Assembly (NCBI RefSeq): GCF_900188225.1 | Contig: NZ_FZOC01000006.1 | Location: 149,704 to 213,703 of the forward strand | Length of the DNA: 64,000 bases | From: Humidesulfovibrio mexicanus | GTDB lineage: Bacteria > Desulfobacterota > Desulfovibrionia > Desulfovibrionales > Desulfovibrionaceae | Direction: 5' to 3' | In this document: in pieces, positions 37,291 through 47,285 of the stretch | Numbering within the stretch: the stretch's first letter is position 1 | Layout: every line of letters begins with the position of its first letter | The notes under the pieces: generated by a model | What the model was told of the DNA's origin: nothing | The model's input: the letters and a program-made list of their open reading frames with translations, nothing else | Database searches by the model: none | Made by a program: the position numbers and the translations under genes

Positions 37291-37366
37291 GGGCCAATAG
37301 CTCAGTTGGTAGAGCCCCCGGCTCATAACCGGATGGTCCCAGGTTCGACCCCTGGTTGGCCCACCA
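37291..37366 (+). tRNA. tRNA with CAU anticodon (Ile2 or elongator Met)
   Basis: Full cloverleaf: acceptor GGGCCAA with TTGGCCC, D arm GCTC/GAGC, anticodon loop CTCATAA, T arm CAGG-TTCGACC-CCTG, and an encoded CCA. The initiator features (unpaired first base, GGG/CCC anticodon stem) are missing. C4-G69 and C5-G68 pairs and the CCGG-CTCATAA-CCGG stem resemble tRNA-Ile2, whose C34 is changed to lysidine. Elongator Met remains possible. Confidence 0.97.
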
Positions 37367-37506
37367 GAAGCACTGGCCGCCAGCCGGAGCGCGAAGCCTG
37401 AAGGGGCGGCGACACACGGCCCGGCGAACGGCAGCAAGGACAGACATTGACACGACGCGCCATCGCGAAGGACGCGCACCATAACGCCCGGACTTGTGCA
37501 GGCGAA

Positions 37507-37553
37507 CGCGGATGCTCCCAGGGGGAAACCCTACGGGAGCATCCGCGCGTTTT
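37507..37553 (+). terminator. Hairpin with T run after the tRNA
   Basis: CGCGGATGCTCCC pairs over 13 bp with GGGAGCATCCGCG (loop 37520-37534, itself containing AGGG/CCCT), followed by CGTTTT. It ends just before the ribosome site of the Nif3-like gene. Confidence 0.7.
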
Positions 37554-37565
37554 GGAGGACCGCTG

Positions 37566-38606
37566 ATGGACGCAACCCAGGCGCTTTCCCGCATCCGGGC
37601 CTTGGCCCCGGAGGAATATGCCGCGGACTGGGACAACTCCCGCGTGCAGATACGCGGCGCGCGCGCCCGGGTGGGCAAAATCGCCGTGGCGCTGGACCCA
37701 GCCCCGGAACTGATGAAGGCCTGCCTGGACTGGGGCGCGGACCTGGTGCTCACCCACCACCCGCTGTATTTCAAGCCCCAAGCCCCCACCACCCCCGGCT
37801 GGCACCTGGACGTGCTGCGGCTGTTCCTCTCCGCCGGGGCCTGGCTGTATGCCGCGCACACCAGCCTGGACAGCCGTCCGGACGGCCCGGCCTTCTGGCT
37901 TGGGCGCAAGCTGGGCCTTGCCAACCGCGCCACCCTGGAGACCGTGCGGCGCTTCCCCGCGCGGGAGGCGTTCTTCCAAGCCCCCTCGGTCTTTACCGAG
38001 CGCGAGGCCCGGCCCCTGCTGGAGAATCCCGGCGTGCTCGCCCTGTCGCAAAGCGCCACCGGCGAGCTGCGCGTGATGGCCGAGGAGCAGGCCTGGCCCG
38101 AAATATTCGAAGAGCTGAAGGGCGTGTTCGCGGGCAAGGATCTGGAGGTCTTTGTCCGCAGGCTTGAAAGCCCGGCCGTGGGCGTGGGCTACGGCGAGGC
38201 GGGCGACCTGCCCGAGGCCATGGAATACGAGGCCTTCGCGGCCCTGCTTGAAGGCGTGCTCTATGGCGCCCAGCCGCCCTGCCCGCTGACGGGAGCCAAG
38301 GGCCTGGCCTGGATCGAATGCGGCCCCAGGCCGGAGCGCATCCGCCGCGTGGCCTACTCCACTGGCTCCGGCGGTTCGCTCATTCCGGCCGCCTTCGCCG
38401 CCGGGGCCGACGTGTTCGTCACCGGCGACGTGAAGCACCACGCCGCCATGGAGACCACTGGCCTGGTGCTCGACGTGGGGCATTTTCTGCTGGAAGAAGA
38501 GATGATGCGCCTGCTGGCCGCGGAGCTGCAGGAATCCCTCGGCGACGGGGCCGAGGTGCGTTTCTTTGCGGGAAGAAGCCCCTTCCGCTTCCGGGCGCTG
38601 GCCTAA
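37566..38606 (+). CDS. Nif3-like dinuclear metal protein
   Basis: 346 residues; GGAGG seven bases before the ATG. LVLTHHPLYF, AHTSLDS, STGSGGSLIPAAFAAGADVFVTGDVKHHAAMET and DVGHFLLEE supply the conserved His, Asp and Glu of the metal site. An inserted middle domain is present as in the long members (346 residues against about 250). The family is universal, and its exact reaction is debated. Confidence 0.95.
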   Translation: MDATQALSRIRALAPEEYAADWDNSRVQIRGARARVGKIAVALDPAPELMKACLDWGADLVLTHHPLYFKPQAPTTPGWHLDVLRLFLSAGAWLYAAHTSLDSRPDGPAFWLGRKLGLANRATLETVRRFPAREAFFQAPSVFTEREARPLLENPGVLALSQSATGELRVMAEEQAWPEIFEELKGVFAGKDLEVFVRRLESPAVGVGYGEAGDLPEAMEYEAFAALLEGVLYGAQPPCPLTGAKGLAWIECGPRPERIRRVAYSTGSGGSLIPAAFAAGADVFVTGDVKHHAAMETTGLVLDVGHFLLEEEMMRLLAAELQESLGDGAEVRFFAGRSPFRFRALA

Positions 38607-38686
38607 GGCCCGCTCCGGCAGTGCGGGGGCACAGCAATATCTTTCCGGTCCAGGGCGTTCCCGGGGCCGAATAAAGCGAGGTGCCG

Positions 38687-39421
38687 ATGTATCAGAAGCA
38701 GATCGAGCAGTTGGTGGTCCTGCAGACCGTGGATGACGAGATCATGATCCTGGAGGCCGAGGTGCGCGAGGCCCCCCTGGAGCTCACCGGGCTGGAGACC
38801 AAGGTGGCCCAGCTGCGCGAGCGCCAGGCCCAGATCCAGGAACGCCTCGACATCCTGAAGGGCCAGCAGAAGCGGCTCGATGGAGAGATCGAGGACGACG
38901 GCCACAAGATCAAGAAGAGCAAGAACAAGCTCATGGCCGTGGGCAACTCCAAGGAATACCACGCCATGATGCGCGAGATGGACTCCATGGAGAAGCTCAA
39001 CCGCCTGCGCGAGGAAGAGCGCATCGCGGTGATGGAGGAGCTGGAGCGCCAGAACGCCGCCATGCAGGAGCTCGTCACCGAGGTGGAAGGCCTTATGGAA
39101 GGCTACGACGCCAAGAAGGCCACCCTGGACGAGCGCATCGGCAAGGCGCAAAGCCGCCTGGACGCGCTGGCCAAGCGCCGCGCCAAGGCCGGCAAGGTGG
39201 TGCCGCCGCCGATCCTGGGCCGCTACGAGTTCATCCGTTCGCGCATCGAGCACCCGGTCATCGTGCCGGTGTCCGACGGCGTGTGCGGCGGCTGCCACAT
39301 CAAGATTCCGCCCCAGTCGTACAACGAGCTGCAGAAGGGCAAGCAGATCCTGGGCTGCCCCAACTGCCAGCGCATCATCTTCTGGGTGGAGCACGCGCCG
39401 CACATCAACGACGAGAAATAG
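38687..39421 (+). CDS. DUF164 coiled-coil zinc-ribbon protein
   Basis: 244 residues. A long coiled coil (residues about 10-170) precedes a C4 zinc ribbon (CGGCHIKI ... CPNCQRIIFW). It lies ten bases upstream of rnpB, so both may share a transcript. The function is unknown; the family is often placed near RNase P RNA and nif3 genes. Confidence 0.92.
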   Translation: MYQKQIEQLVVLQTVDDEIMILEAEVREAPLELTGLETKVAQLRERQAQIQERLDILKGQQKRLDGEIEDDGHKIKKSKNKLMAVGNSKEYHAMMREMDSMEKLNRLREEERIAVMEELERQNAAMQELVTEVEGLMEGYDAKKATLDERIGKAQSRLDALAKRRAKAGKVVPPPILGRYEFIRSRIEHPVIVPVSDGVCGGCHIKIPPQSYNELQKGKQILGCPNCQRIIFWVEHAPHINDEK

Positions 39422-39430
39422 ACCACACGG

Positions 39431-39798
39431 CCGGAGTTGGACGGACCGTCGCCGCGCGCCGCAAGGCGCGGGGAGGAAAGTCCGGGCTCCAATGGGCAGG
39501 GCGCTGGGTAACTCCCAGGGGGGGCGACCCCCGGAAAGCGCAACAGAAAGCAGACCGCCAGGCGGCCTTCGGGCCGCCGGGTAAGGGTGAAACGGTGGCG
39601 TAAGAGACCACCAGCGGCCGTGGTGACACGGTCGGCTAGGCATACCCCGTCTGGAGCAAGACCAAATAGGGAGGCAGGCTGGCCCGGCTATTGCCTCCGG
39701 GTAGGTCGCTTGAGGTGGTCGGCAACGGCCATCCTAGAGGAATGACGGTCTCCCGCCCTCGGGCGGTGACAAAACCCGGCTTACAGTCCGACTCCGGC
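39431..39798 (+). ncRNA. rnpB: RNase P RNA, class A
   Basis: The 5' CCGGAGTTGGACGG pairs with the 3' TCCGACTCCGG. The conserved GAGGAAAGTCCGGGCTCC is at 39473-39490. ACAGAAA, GTAAGGGTGAAACGGTGG, AAGAGACCACC and the final TTACAGTCCGACTC follow in order. Open frames through this region are not genes. It is the catalytic RNA for tRNA 5' maturation. Confidence 0.97.
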
Positions 39799-39945
39799 TT
39801 GTGACACTGAACCGGGGGCAGGCGCACGCCTCCCCCGGACCCCTCAAGTCCCAGACCGTCCGAAGCAGACGCGGGACCAAGCCCCGCCTGCCCGGACGGC
39901 GTGGGCGGTCCCCGCAGCACGTGGACCACACGCAAGGGGAGCAGC

Positions 39946-41193
39946 ATGACATCCACACCTCCGCGCGTTTCCGAAGCCTGGGCCGTGATCCTCGCGGCCG
40001 GAGGCGGAACGCGCCTGGCCGAGGCCCTGGCAGCCATTGGCGGCCCGCAGCGCAAGCAGTATGTCGAGCTGGACGGCGCGCCCCTGTTCTGGAAAAGCGC
40101 GCGCACCTTCTCGCGCATCCAGGCCGTGCGGGGGCTGGTGTTCGTGTTTCCGCAGGAGGACCTGCACGCCATGCGCGCCGAGGTGGAGCGCCTTTGGGAG
40201 CGCGACCCCCTGGGCCTGCCCTGGCGGGCCTGCGCGGGCGGGGCCAGACGGCAGGACTCCGTGCGCCACGGCCTGGCGGAGCTGCCGAAAGAGGCGGCCT
40301 GCGTCCTTGTGCACGACGCCGCCCGGCCCTTCGCCAGCGCGGCCCTCTGCGCCCGCGTGCTGGAGGCCCTGGGCCCGGACCGTCCCGCGGCCATCCCCGG
40401 CCTGGCCGTGACGGACACCATCAAGCGCGTGGACGCAGACGACATCGTCGTCGATACCCCGGAGCGCGCGGCAATGCGCGGCGTGCAGACCCCGCAGGGC
40501 TTTCTGCTGGCCCCGCTTGCGGCCGCGCACCAGCGCGCCCAGGCCGAGGGCTGGGAGGTCACTGACGACGCCATGCTCATGGAGCGGGCAGGACATCCTG
40601 TGCGCGTCGTCCCCGGCGAGGAGGCCAACGTGAAGATCACCACCCCGGCGGACTTGCGGCTTTTGCGCCCGTCCAGGGCAGCCTGCCCGCGCACGGGCTG
40701 GGGCTACGACGTTCACAAATTTGTCGCCAACGGCGAGGACGACCCCACCGTGCTGGCCAAGGCACGGCCCATGCTTCTGGGCGGGGTGGCCATTCCCGGC
40801 GCGCCGCGCGTGCTGGCGCACTCCGACGGGGACGTGCTGCTGCACGCCGTGACCGATGCCCTGCTCGGCATCGCCTGCGCGGGCGACATCGGCCAGCTCT
40901 TCCCGGACACAGACCAGGCCTTCGACAACATGCCCAGCGCCGTGTTCGTGGCCGAGGCGTTGGCCCGCGTCCGGGCGGCGGGCTTCCGGCCGGAGCACGC
41001 GGATCTGACCATCGTGGCGCAGACGCCCAAGCTCTTCGCCCACAAGGCGCGCATCGCCGCCCAGGTGGCGCGCCTGCTGGAGCTTGCCCCGGGGGCGGTG
41101 AACGTGAAGGCCACCACCGAGGAGGGCCTTGGCTTCACCGGCCAGCGCCTGGGCATCAAGGCCGTGGCCGTGGTGACGGCCAGCCCCGACTAA
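39946..41193 (+). CDS. ispDF: Bifunctional IspD/IspF isoprenoid enzyme
   Basis: 415 residues. IspD half: ILAAGGGTRLAEAL, RKQYVELDG, VHDAARPFAS, DTIKRVDADD and the end LRLLRPSR. IspF half from about residue 250: TGWGYDVHKF, AHSDGDVLLHAVTDALLGIA, GDIGQLFPDTD and VNVKATTEEGLGFTG. It makes 4-diphosphocytidyl-methylerythritol and later the cyclodiphosphate of the non-mevalonate pathway. The fusion of non-consecutive steps is known in many proteobacteria. Confidence 0.97.
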   Translation: MTSTPPRVSEAWAVILAAGGGTRLAEALAAIGGPQRKQYVELDGAPLFWKSARTFSRIQAVRGLVFVFPQEDLHAMRAEVERLWERDPLGLPWRACAGGARRQDSVRHGLAELPKEAACVLVHDAARPFASAALCARVLEALGPDRPAAIPGLAVTDTIKRVDADDIVVDTPERAAMRGVQTPQGFLLAPLAAAHQRAQAEGWEVTDDAMLMERAGHPVRVVPGEEANVKITTPADLRLLRPSRAACPRTGWGYDVHKFVANGEDDPTVLAKARPMLLGGVAIPGAPRVLAHSDGDVLLHAVTDALLGIACAGDIGQLFPDTDQAFDNMPSAVFVAEALARVRAAGFRPEHADLTIVAQTPKLFAHKARIAAQVARLLELAPGAVNVKATTEEGLGFTGQRLGIKAVAVVTASPD

Positions 41194-41221
41194 CGAAAAG
41201 CCAGCCAGTCCCGCCGCGCAG

Positions 41222-41253
41222 GGCCGGAGCAATCGCTTCGGCCTTTTTTTTTT
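41222..41253 (+). terminator. Terminator after ispDF
   Basis: GGCCGGAG-CAATCG-CTTCGGCC stem of 8 bp with one G-T pair, followed by ten T. Confidence 0.9.
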
Positions 41254-41396
41254 CGCAACGCGATAGCCGAATTGACAATTCTGCACAATTAAATGTCGCC
41301 ATCGACACGCCTCACCACACTTCGCGAGCCGCAGCCGTATAGGAGAAAAGCAAAAAACCAATGGATTCTTGGCTATTTTTAGGCCAACCATTCACT

Positions 41397-41412
41397 TGGC
41401 CCGAGTCTTGCT
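41397..41412 (+). promoter_or_regulatory. Sigma-54 promoter of amtB
   Basis: TGGCCCGAGTCTTGCT matches the sigma-54 consensus, with GG and GC exactly ten bases apart. It lies about 245 bases before amtB, leaving room for enhancer sites upstream. This is expected for an ammonium/PII operon. Confidence 0.8.
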
Positions 41413-41655
41413 TCTTTCTGGCCGCAACCCACAAAAACGCACCAGGAATGACAATTCCGTCTGCGCAAGGTGGGAAGCGCGATGTCTTCACCCTGCCCTG
41501 ACGGCAAAGGCGGCTAGATGGCGGCGGACTGCGGAGGAAAGTGCTCCGCGTTCAGCTTTGTATGCAAGAATTGACAAAAAAGCAAAGCGGCAAGCCTGCG
41601 CAGGAAAGCACCCGCCAGGCAACACCGGGGCGCACCCCACGGGAGGTTTCCTCAA

Positions 41656-42861
41656 ATGAACGCGGCGGATACTGCCTTCATCATCGTCTGCGCGGCCCTG
41701 GTCATGTTCATGACCCCCGGCCTCGGCCTGTTCTACGGCGGCATGGTGCGCAGCAAGAACGTGCTGGCCACCATCATGCAGAGCTTCATCATCGTCGGCC
41801 TGGTGTCCGTGCTCTGGGCCGTGGTCGGCTACACCCTGGCCTTCGGCACGGACATGGGCGGGGTCATCGGCGGCCTGGACTTCCTGTTCCTGGGCGGCGT
41901 GGGCATGGACGCCACGGGCGGGCCGGTGGAGAACATCCCGCACCTCTTGTTCATGATCTTCCAGTGCATGTTCGCGGTCATCACCCCGGCGCTGATCACC
42001 GGCGCCTTTGCCGAGCGCATGAAGTTCGGCGGATTTCTGGTTTTCACCACCCTGTGGCTGCTGGTGGTGTATTGCCCCATGGCCCACTGGGTGTGGGGCA
42101 AAGGCTGGATGGCCGAGATGGGCGCCCTTGACTTCGCGGGCGGCGCGGTGGTGCACATGAGCTCCGCCGCCGCGGCCCTGGCCGCGACCGTGGTGCTGGG
42201 CAAGCGCAAAGGCCATGGCAGCACGCCCTTCATCCCGCACAACCTGCCCATGACCGTGCTTGGCGCGGCCATCCTCTGGTTCGGCTGGTTCGGCTTCAAC
42301 GCGGGCAGCGCGCTGGCCGCCGACGGCTTCGCGGTCAACGCCTTCGTGACCACGCACCTGGCCGCCGCGGCCGCGGCTCTGGCCTGGATCCTCATGGAGA
42401 AGCTGCACTCCGGCAAGGCCACGACCCTGGGCGCGGCCTCCGGCGCGGTGGCCGGGCTTGTGGCCATCACCCCGGCGGCGGGCTTCGTCACCGCCATGCC
42501 CGCCATCCTCATCGGCCTGGGCGGCGGCGTGTTCTGCTTCCTGGGCGTCCTCATGAAGGGCAAGCTCGGCTACGACGACTCCCTGGACGTGGTGGGCGTG
42601 CACGGCGTGGGCGGCACCTGGGGCGCCATCGCCACCGGACTTTTCGCCAGCATCAACAAGGCCAGCGGGCTTTTCTATGGCAATCCCTCCCAGCTTTGGA
42701 TACAGTTGGCTTCAGTGGCCGCCACATGGGCCTTCTGCTTCATCGCGAGCCTTGTTCTCTTCAAGCTGGTGGACGCCACGGTGGGCCTGCGCGCCACGCC
42801 CGAGGAGGAAGACCGCGGCCTGGACATCTCCCAGCACAACGAGACCGGCTACCAGGCGTAG
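41656..42861 (+). CDS. amtB: Ammonium transporter
   Basis: 401 residues with about eleven membrane helices. The twin-histidine pore residues are in VVHMSSAAAALAATVVLGKR and VVGVHGVGGTWGAIATGLF. FYGGMVRSKNVL, ITGAFAERMKF and ILWFGWFGFNAGSAL are family landmarks. GGGAGG precedes the ATG. It forms an operon with PII. Confidence 0.98.
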   Translation: MNAADTAFIIVCAALVMFMTPGLGLFYGGMVRSKNVLATIMQSFIIVGLVSVLWAVVGYTLAFGTDMGGVIGGLDFLFLGGVGMDATGGPVENIPHLLFMIFQCMFAVITPALITGAFAERMKFGGFLVFTTLWLLVVYCPMAHWVWGKGWMAEMGALDFAGGAVVHMSSAAAALAATVVLGKRKGHGSTPFIPHNLPMTVLGAAILWFGWFGFNAGSALAADGFAVNAFVTTHLAAAAAALAWILMEKLHSGKATTLGAASGAVAGLVAITPAAGFVTAMPAILIGLGGGVFCFLGVLMKGKLGYDDSLDVVGVHGVGGTWGAIATGLFASINKASGLFYGNPSQLWIQLASVAATWAFCFIASLVLFKLVDATVGLRATPEEEDRGLDISQHNETGYQA

Positions 42862-43218
<357 letters not shown>

Positions 43219-43252
43219 CCTCCCCCCAGGCAGCGCGTCCCCCCACCTCACA

Positions 43253-46186
43253 GTGGACGACAACACAACGCCTCCGGCCCTGCCGCCAGCCGCCCAGCGG
43301 TTGCGGCAGGGCCGCCTGCTTTTGGCCGAAGCCGCGCGCGCGGGCGGCATCAACGCCTATCCCGCCCAAGGCGCGGCCCTCATGGACGCCTATTTCCGCG
43401 AGCGCCTGGACGAATTGCGCACCGCCTCGCCGGGGCTCTGCGCCACGCCCTTCGCCCTGGTCGCCGTGGGCGGCTATGGCCGGGCGGAACTCTGCCCCGC
43501 GTCCGACGTAGACGTGCTGCTGCTCTACGAAAACGCCATTGCGCCTGCGGCGGAGGAGCTTTCGCGCGGGCTGTTCCATCCCCTCTGGGACCTGGGGCTG
43601 GACCTGGGCCACGGCGTACGCACCCTGGCCGACTGCCTCCGCCTGGCCGGAGAGGACATGCTCGTGCTCACCTCTCTGCTGGACGTGCGCCACGTCGCGG
43701 GCGAGGGCGCGCTGACCGCCCGACTGCAGCGACGCCTGGCCGAGGCCGCGCCTCCCGGCCGCGCCGCCGCCTTTGGCCAGTGGGTGCTGGAGCACAACGC
43801 GGGCCGCCGCGCCCGCCACGGCGACTCCAGCGGTCTGCTCGAACCGGAACTCAAGAACGGCCTGGGCGGCCTGCGCGACGCCCACCAAATCCGCTGGCTC
43901 CTGCGTCTCGTGCCTTCCCTGTGCGCCGGGCCCCAGGCCCCCTTCACCCCGGAGGACCTGGCCTTGCTTGAAGCGGACCACGCCGTCGTGCTCTGCGCGC
44001 GTACGGCCCTGCACCTGGCCGCGGGCCGCAAGACCGACAGGCTCTTCTTCGACCTCCAGCCGCAGGTGGCCAGAACTCTCGGCTTCAGCGGCGCGGAGCC
44101 TGGCCAGGGCGGCGACGAGCCCCAGGCCGCCGATGCTCCAACCGGCTTGGCCACCGGCTTGGCCACCGGCCTGGCCGTGGAAGGGTTTCTCTCGCGCCTG
44201 CACCAGGCCATGACGCGCATCCGCGCCATGCGGCAGGCCTGCTGGCTGGAGGCCTTTCCGCCCCGGGCCGAGGCCTGCGCGCCCGCAGCAGCCGCTCCAG
44301 GCATCCTGTGCGGCCCCACAGGCATGGCCCTCTGCGACCCCAAGGCCGCCGCCCACCAGCCTGCGCTGATCTTGGCGCTCTACGTGGCCGCAGCCCGCGC
44401 CGCGCGGCCCCTGGCCTGGTCGGCCCTGCGGGCCACCCGCGCCGCCCTGGCCGACCCCGCGCGCCGCGCCGCCTTCGCCGAACTGCCGGACATCCTGCCC
44501 GCGCTGCTGGAGATATTCCGGGCGTCGGGCCAGCCAACCGAAAGCAGCCCGCCCCACGCCGCGCCGCAGGAATCGGCGCAAACCGGGCCGTCCCGGCTGG
44601 CCGACGCGCTGCGGCGTCTCTTCGCCCCCACGCCAAACGCCGCCGACCCGCCGGGCGCGCACCCTCCCGAACCTGCGGCCCCGGCCGTGGCCACGGCGCT
44701 GCAATCCATGCTCGACACCGGCCTCATGGCGGCCCTGGTGCCGGAGTTCGCGCCCGTGGAGCACCTGGTGCAGTTCGACGACTTCCACATCCACCCCGTG
44801 GGCAAGCACACCCTGGAGGTGGTGCGCGCCCTCGCCTCCATACGCCCCTGCGGACCGGAGGAGCGGCGCAGCCCGCCGGACGGCGACTTGTCGCCGGATA
44901 TCCTTGAACGGGCGGCGGGACTGCCGCATTTCGACCGCCTGCTCCTGGCCGGGTTCTGCCACGATCTGGCCAAACCGCGCCGCGACCATTGCGGCGAGGG
45001 CGAAGCGCTTTCGCGCGCGCTTCTGGGCCGTCTGGGGGCTGACCCCGAGGCCATCGACGATGTGGCCTTCCTGGTGCGCGAACATCTGCTCATCCCCAAG
45101 ACCGCCACCCGCCGCGACCTTGCGGACGAATCCGTGGCCGCGACCGTGGCCGAAATCTGCGGCGGCGTGGAACGGCTGGACATGCTGCATCTGCTGGCCG
45201 TGGCCGACAGCCGCTCCACCGGGCCGCGCGCCTGGAGCCCCTGGACCGCAGCGCTGTTCGACGAACTGGCGCGCAAGGCCCGCGGACTGCTTACGCGCGG
45301 GCCGCTTTCCGGGCCCGACGCCGTGGACACAAGCCGCCGCGTGCGCGAACGCGCCCTGGCCCTGGCAACCAAACCGGCCGAACAGGACGCAACGCCAGCG
45401 CTGGAGCGCGGCTTCGCCGAGCGCTGCCTGGAACACATGCCCGCGCGCGCACTGCTGGTGCTCGACGCCGCCACCGTGGCCCGGCACCTGCGCCTGGCCC
45501 GGCGCTTCGCCTTGAACCTGGCCGAGGACATGGTGCGCAAGCCCGCTGCCAAGGCGGGCCTTGGGGTGGCGGAAATAGACGCCGTGCCCGTGCGCGGGCG
45601 CGCCTTCCAGGTCAGCATCGCCGCCATGGACCGCCCCGGGCTCTTCGCGGTGATGGCAGGGGTGCTGGCCCTGCACGACCTGCACATCCTCTCGGCAGAG
45701 GTGCTCACCTGGGGGCCGGGCTCCGCCGGACCGGGCGCCAGCCTGGCCGTGGACGTGTTCGTGGTGCGCGAGCCCGCCCCCGGGCTGTCCCTGGAGGACT
45801 TGTGGGCGCGGGTGCGGCGCGCGGTGTCCTATGCGCTCACGGACAAGCTCTCCCTGGAATACCGGCTGGAACAGAAGCGCAACTCGCCGCTGGCCCAGGC
45901 TTCTCGCGCGCCGGGAGGCCGCTGCGCCGTGCGCGTGGACAACGCACAGAGCGACTTCCACACCCTGGTCGAGGTGGCCGCGCCGGACCGCCTGGGACTG
46001 CTGCACGACTTGGCGCGCGCCCTCTGCGCCCATGGGGCGCGCGTGCATCTGGCGCGCATCGCCACCAGCGCGGGCCGCATACATGACGTGTTCTACGTGC
46101 GCGACGAGGAAGGCCGCAAGATCGCCGACCCGCAGCGCCTGGAGGTCCTGCGCCGGGCCTTGCTGGCCGCGGCGCGGCACAACTAG
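43253..46186 (+). CDS. glnD: PII uridylyltransferase GlnD
   Basis: 977 residues. GTG 43253 is the best visible start, although no good ribosome site precedes it, so coupling to PII is likely. GGYGRAELCPASDVDVLLLY near residue 72 is the nucleotidyltransferase site. The HD domain (HTLEVV ... FCHDLAKPRRDH) begins near 519. Two ACT domains start near 784 and 905. In E. coli this enzyme adds or removes UMP on PII by glutamine level. A triple 12-base in-frame repeat (GLAT) lies around 44147-44180. A middle region rich in Ala and Pro (about 430-495) is longer than usual. Confidence 0.95.
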   Translation: MDDNTTPPALPPAAQRLRQGRLLLAEAARAGGINAYPAQGAALMDAYFRERLDELRTASPGLCATPFALVAVGGYGRAELCPASDVDVLLLYENAIAPAAEELSRGLFHPLWDLGLDLGHGVRTLADCLRLAGEDMLVLTSLLDVRHVAGEGALTARLQRRLAEAAPPGRAAAFGQWVLEHNAGRRARHGDSSGLLEPELKNGLGGLRDAHQIRWLLRLVPSLCAGPQAPFTPEDLALLEADHAVVLCARTALHLAAGRKTDRLFFDLQPQVARTLGFSGAEPGQGGDEPQAADAPTGLATGLATGLAVEGFLSRLHQAMTRIRAMRQACWLEAFPPRAEACAPAAAAPGILCGPTGMALCDPKAAAHQPALILALYVAAARAARPLAWSALRATRAALADPARRAAFAELPDILPALLEIFRASGQPTESSPPHAAPQESAQTGPSRLADALRRLFAPTPNAADPPGAHPPEPAAPAVATALQSMLDTGLMAALVPEFAPVEHLVQFDDFHIHPVGKHTLEVVRALASIRPCGPEERRSPPDGDLSPDILERAAGLPHFDRLLLAGFCHDLAKPRRDHCGEGEALSRALLGRLGADPEAIDDVAFLVREHLLIPKTATRRDLADESVAATVAEICGGVERLDMLHLLAVADSRSTGPRAWSPWTAALFDELARKARGLLTRGPLSGPDAVDTSRRVRERALALATKPAEQDATPALERGFAERCLEHMPARALLVLDAATVARHLRLARRFALNLAEDMVRKPAAKAGLGVAEIDAVPVRGRAFQVSIAAMDRPGLFAVMAGVLALHDLHILSAEVLTWGPGSAGPGASLAVDVFVVREPAPGLSLEDLWARVRRAVSYALTDKLSLEYRLEQKRNSPLAQASRAPGGRCAVRVDNAQSDFHTLVEVAAPDRLGLLHDLARALCAHGARVHLARIATSAGRIHDVFYVRDEEGRKIADPQRLEVLRRALLAAARHN

Positions 46187-46229
46187 CGCTCCGGCATGAG
46201 CGCAGGGCATTGGGAAAGGCCTCCGGCGG

Positions 46230-46250
46230 CCGGGGGCTGGCCGCCCCCGG
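46230..46250. repeat. Strong GC hairpin between glnD and DUF554
   Basis: CCGGGGGC-TGGCC-GCCCCCGG, an 8-bp perfect stem with no T run. Such GC-rich hairpins occur between genes in this kind of genome. It may be a REP-like element or an RNA stability site. Confidence 0.4.
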
Positions 46251-46416
46251 ACCCGGCAAAAGGGAACACGGGACGAAGCTGAAGGGCGACGCGGAAGCCC
46301 CCTTGCGCGGGATGGGGGAGCAGCCTCTCGACGCGCGCGGCCGAATCTGGCATGAGCGCACTGGCCGACGGGGCCCTGGCGGAACAACCGCGCGCCCCTA
46401 CGCCCAAGGAGCGCCC

Positions 46417-47103
46417 ATGACCCTGCCCGTCGGTTCCCTCGTCAACGCCGCCGCAATCATTCTCGGCAGCCTGGCCGGCATGGCCCTGCACGGCCGCTTT
46501 CCGGAGCGCTTCCGCAGCATCGTGTTCCAAGGCCTGGGCCTGTGCGTGCTGTTGATCGGCGCCAAGATGGCGCTCACCGTGAGCAACCCGCTGCTGCTGA
46601 TCTTCGCCATCCTGCTGGGCGGCCTGGCCGGGGAGCTTCTGCGCCTGGACATGGCCTTCGAGCGCCTGGGCGAACGGGCCAAGGCGCTGCTGCGCTCCGG
46701 CAACCCGCAATTCACCGAGGGACTCATTACCGCCTCGCTCATCTTCTGCATCGGGGCCATGGCCATAGTGGGCAGCTTCGACGAAGGCATACGCGGAGAT
46801 GCCACAGTTCTGTACACGAAAAGCATCCTGGACGGCTTCGCCTCCGTGGCGCTGGCCTCCACCTTCGGTTCCGGCGTGCTCTTCTCCTTCGTTCCGGTGC
46901 TGCTCTACCAGGGGGCGCTCACCCTGTTCGCCGGGCTCTTCCAGCAACACTTCACGCCAACGGTCATCAGCCAGCTTACGGCCACGGGCGGCCTGCTCAT
47001 CCTGGGCATCGGCCTCACCCTGCTGGACATCAAGCGCGTAAACCTCTCCAACCTGCTGCCTTCCTTGCTCGTCGCCGTGCTGCTGGCCCTGTTTTTCGCA
47101 TAG
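46417..47103 (+). CDS. DUF554 membrane protein
   Basis: 228 residues with six or seven hydrophobic helices; AAGGAG six bases before the ATG. GSLVNAAAIILGSLAGMALHGRFP, ASLIFCIGAMAIVGSFDEGIRGD, KSILDGFASVALASTFGSGV and GGLLILGIGLTLLDIKRV are typical of DUF554 (YdfK-like). The function is unknown; it is a probable transporter. Confidence 0.93.
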   Translation: MTLPVGSLVNAAAIILGSLAGMALHGRFPERFRSIVFQGLGLCVLLIGAKMALTVSNPLLLIFAILLGGLAGELLRLDMAFERLGERAKALLRSGNPQFTEGLITASLIFCIGAMAIVGSFDEGIRGDATVLYTKSILDGFASVALASTFGSGVLFSFVPVLLYQGALTLFAGLFQQHFTPTVISQLTATGGLLILGIGLTLLDIKRVNLSNLLPSLLVAVLLALFFA

Positions 47104-47285
47104 CCCTGGGCTATAGCTCCCGCGAAAAACCCAAATCACTTGACCAAGCCCCCCAAGGGAACGTAGGGATAACGTGCACGGCCTCGCCCGCCCCTGCTGC
47201 GGGAGCGGTCGCGCCGACACAGCCCCGGCGCGGGTTTCGGCACGAGCCGACACCGGGGACATGAGCACGGAAGGAGACCATCCGC

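Larger units (their letters stand above)
41194..41655. other. 462-base intergenic region before amtB
   Basis: Contains the ispDF terminator and a sigma-54 promoter at 41397. A relatively AT-rich part with TGACAATTC repeated near 41273 and 41451 may hold a binding site. No gene is seen. Confidence 0.7.

Noticed and set aside
37291..37366. Initiator tRNA
   Set aside because: The first pair is intact and the GGG/CCC anticodon stem is missing.
39431..39798. Open frames through the RNase P RNA
   Set aside because: The conserved RNA core explains the region; the frames lack start signals.
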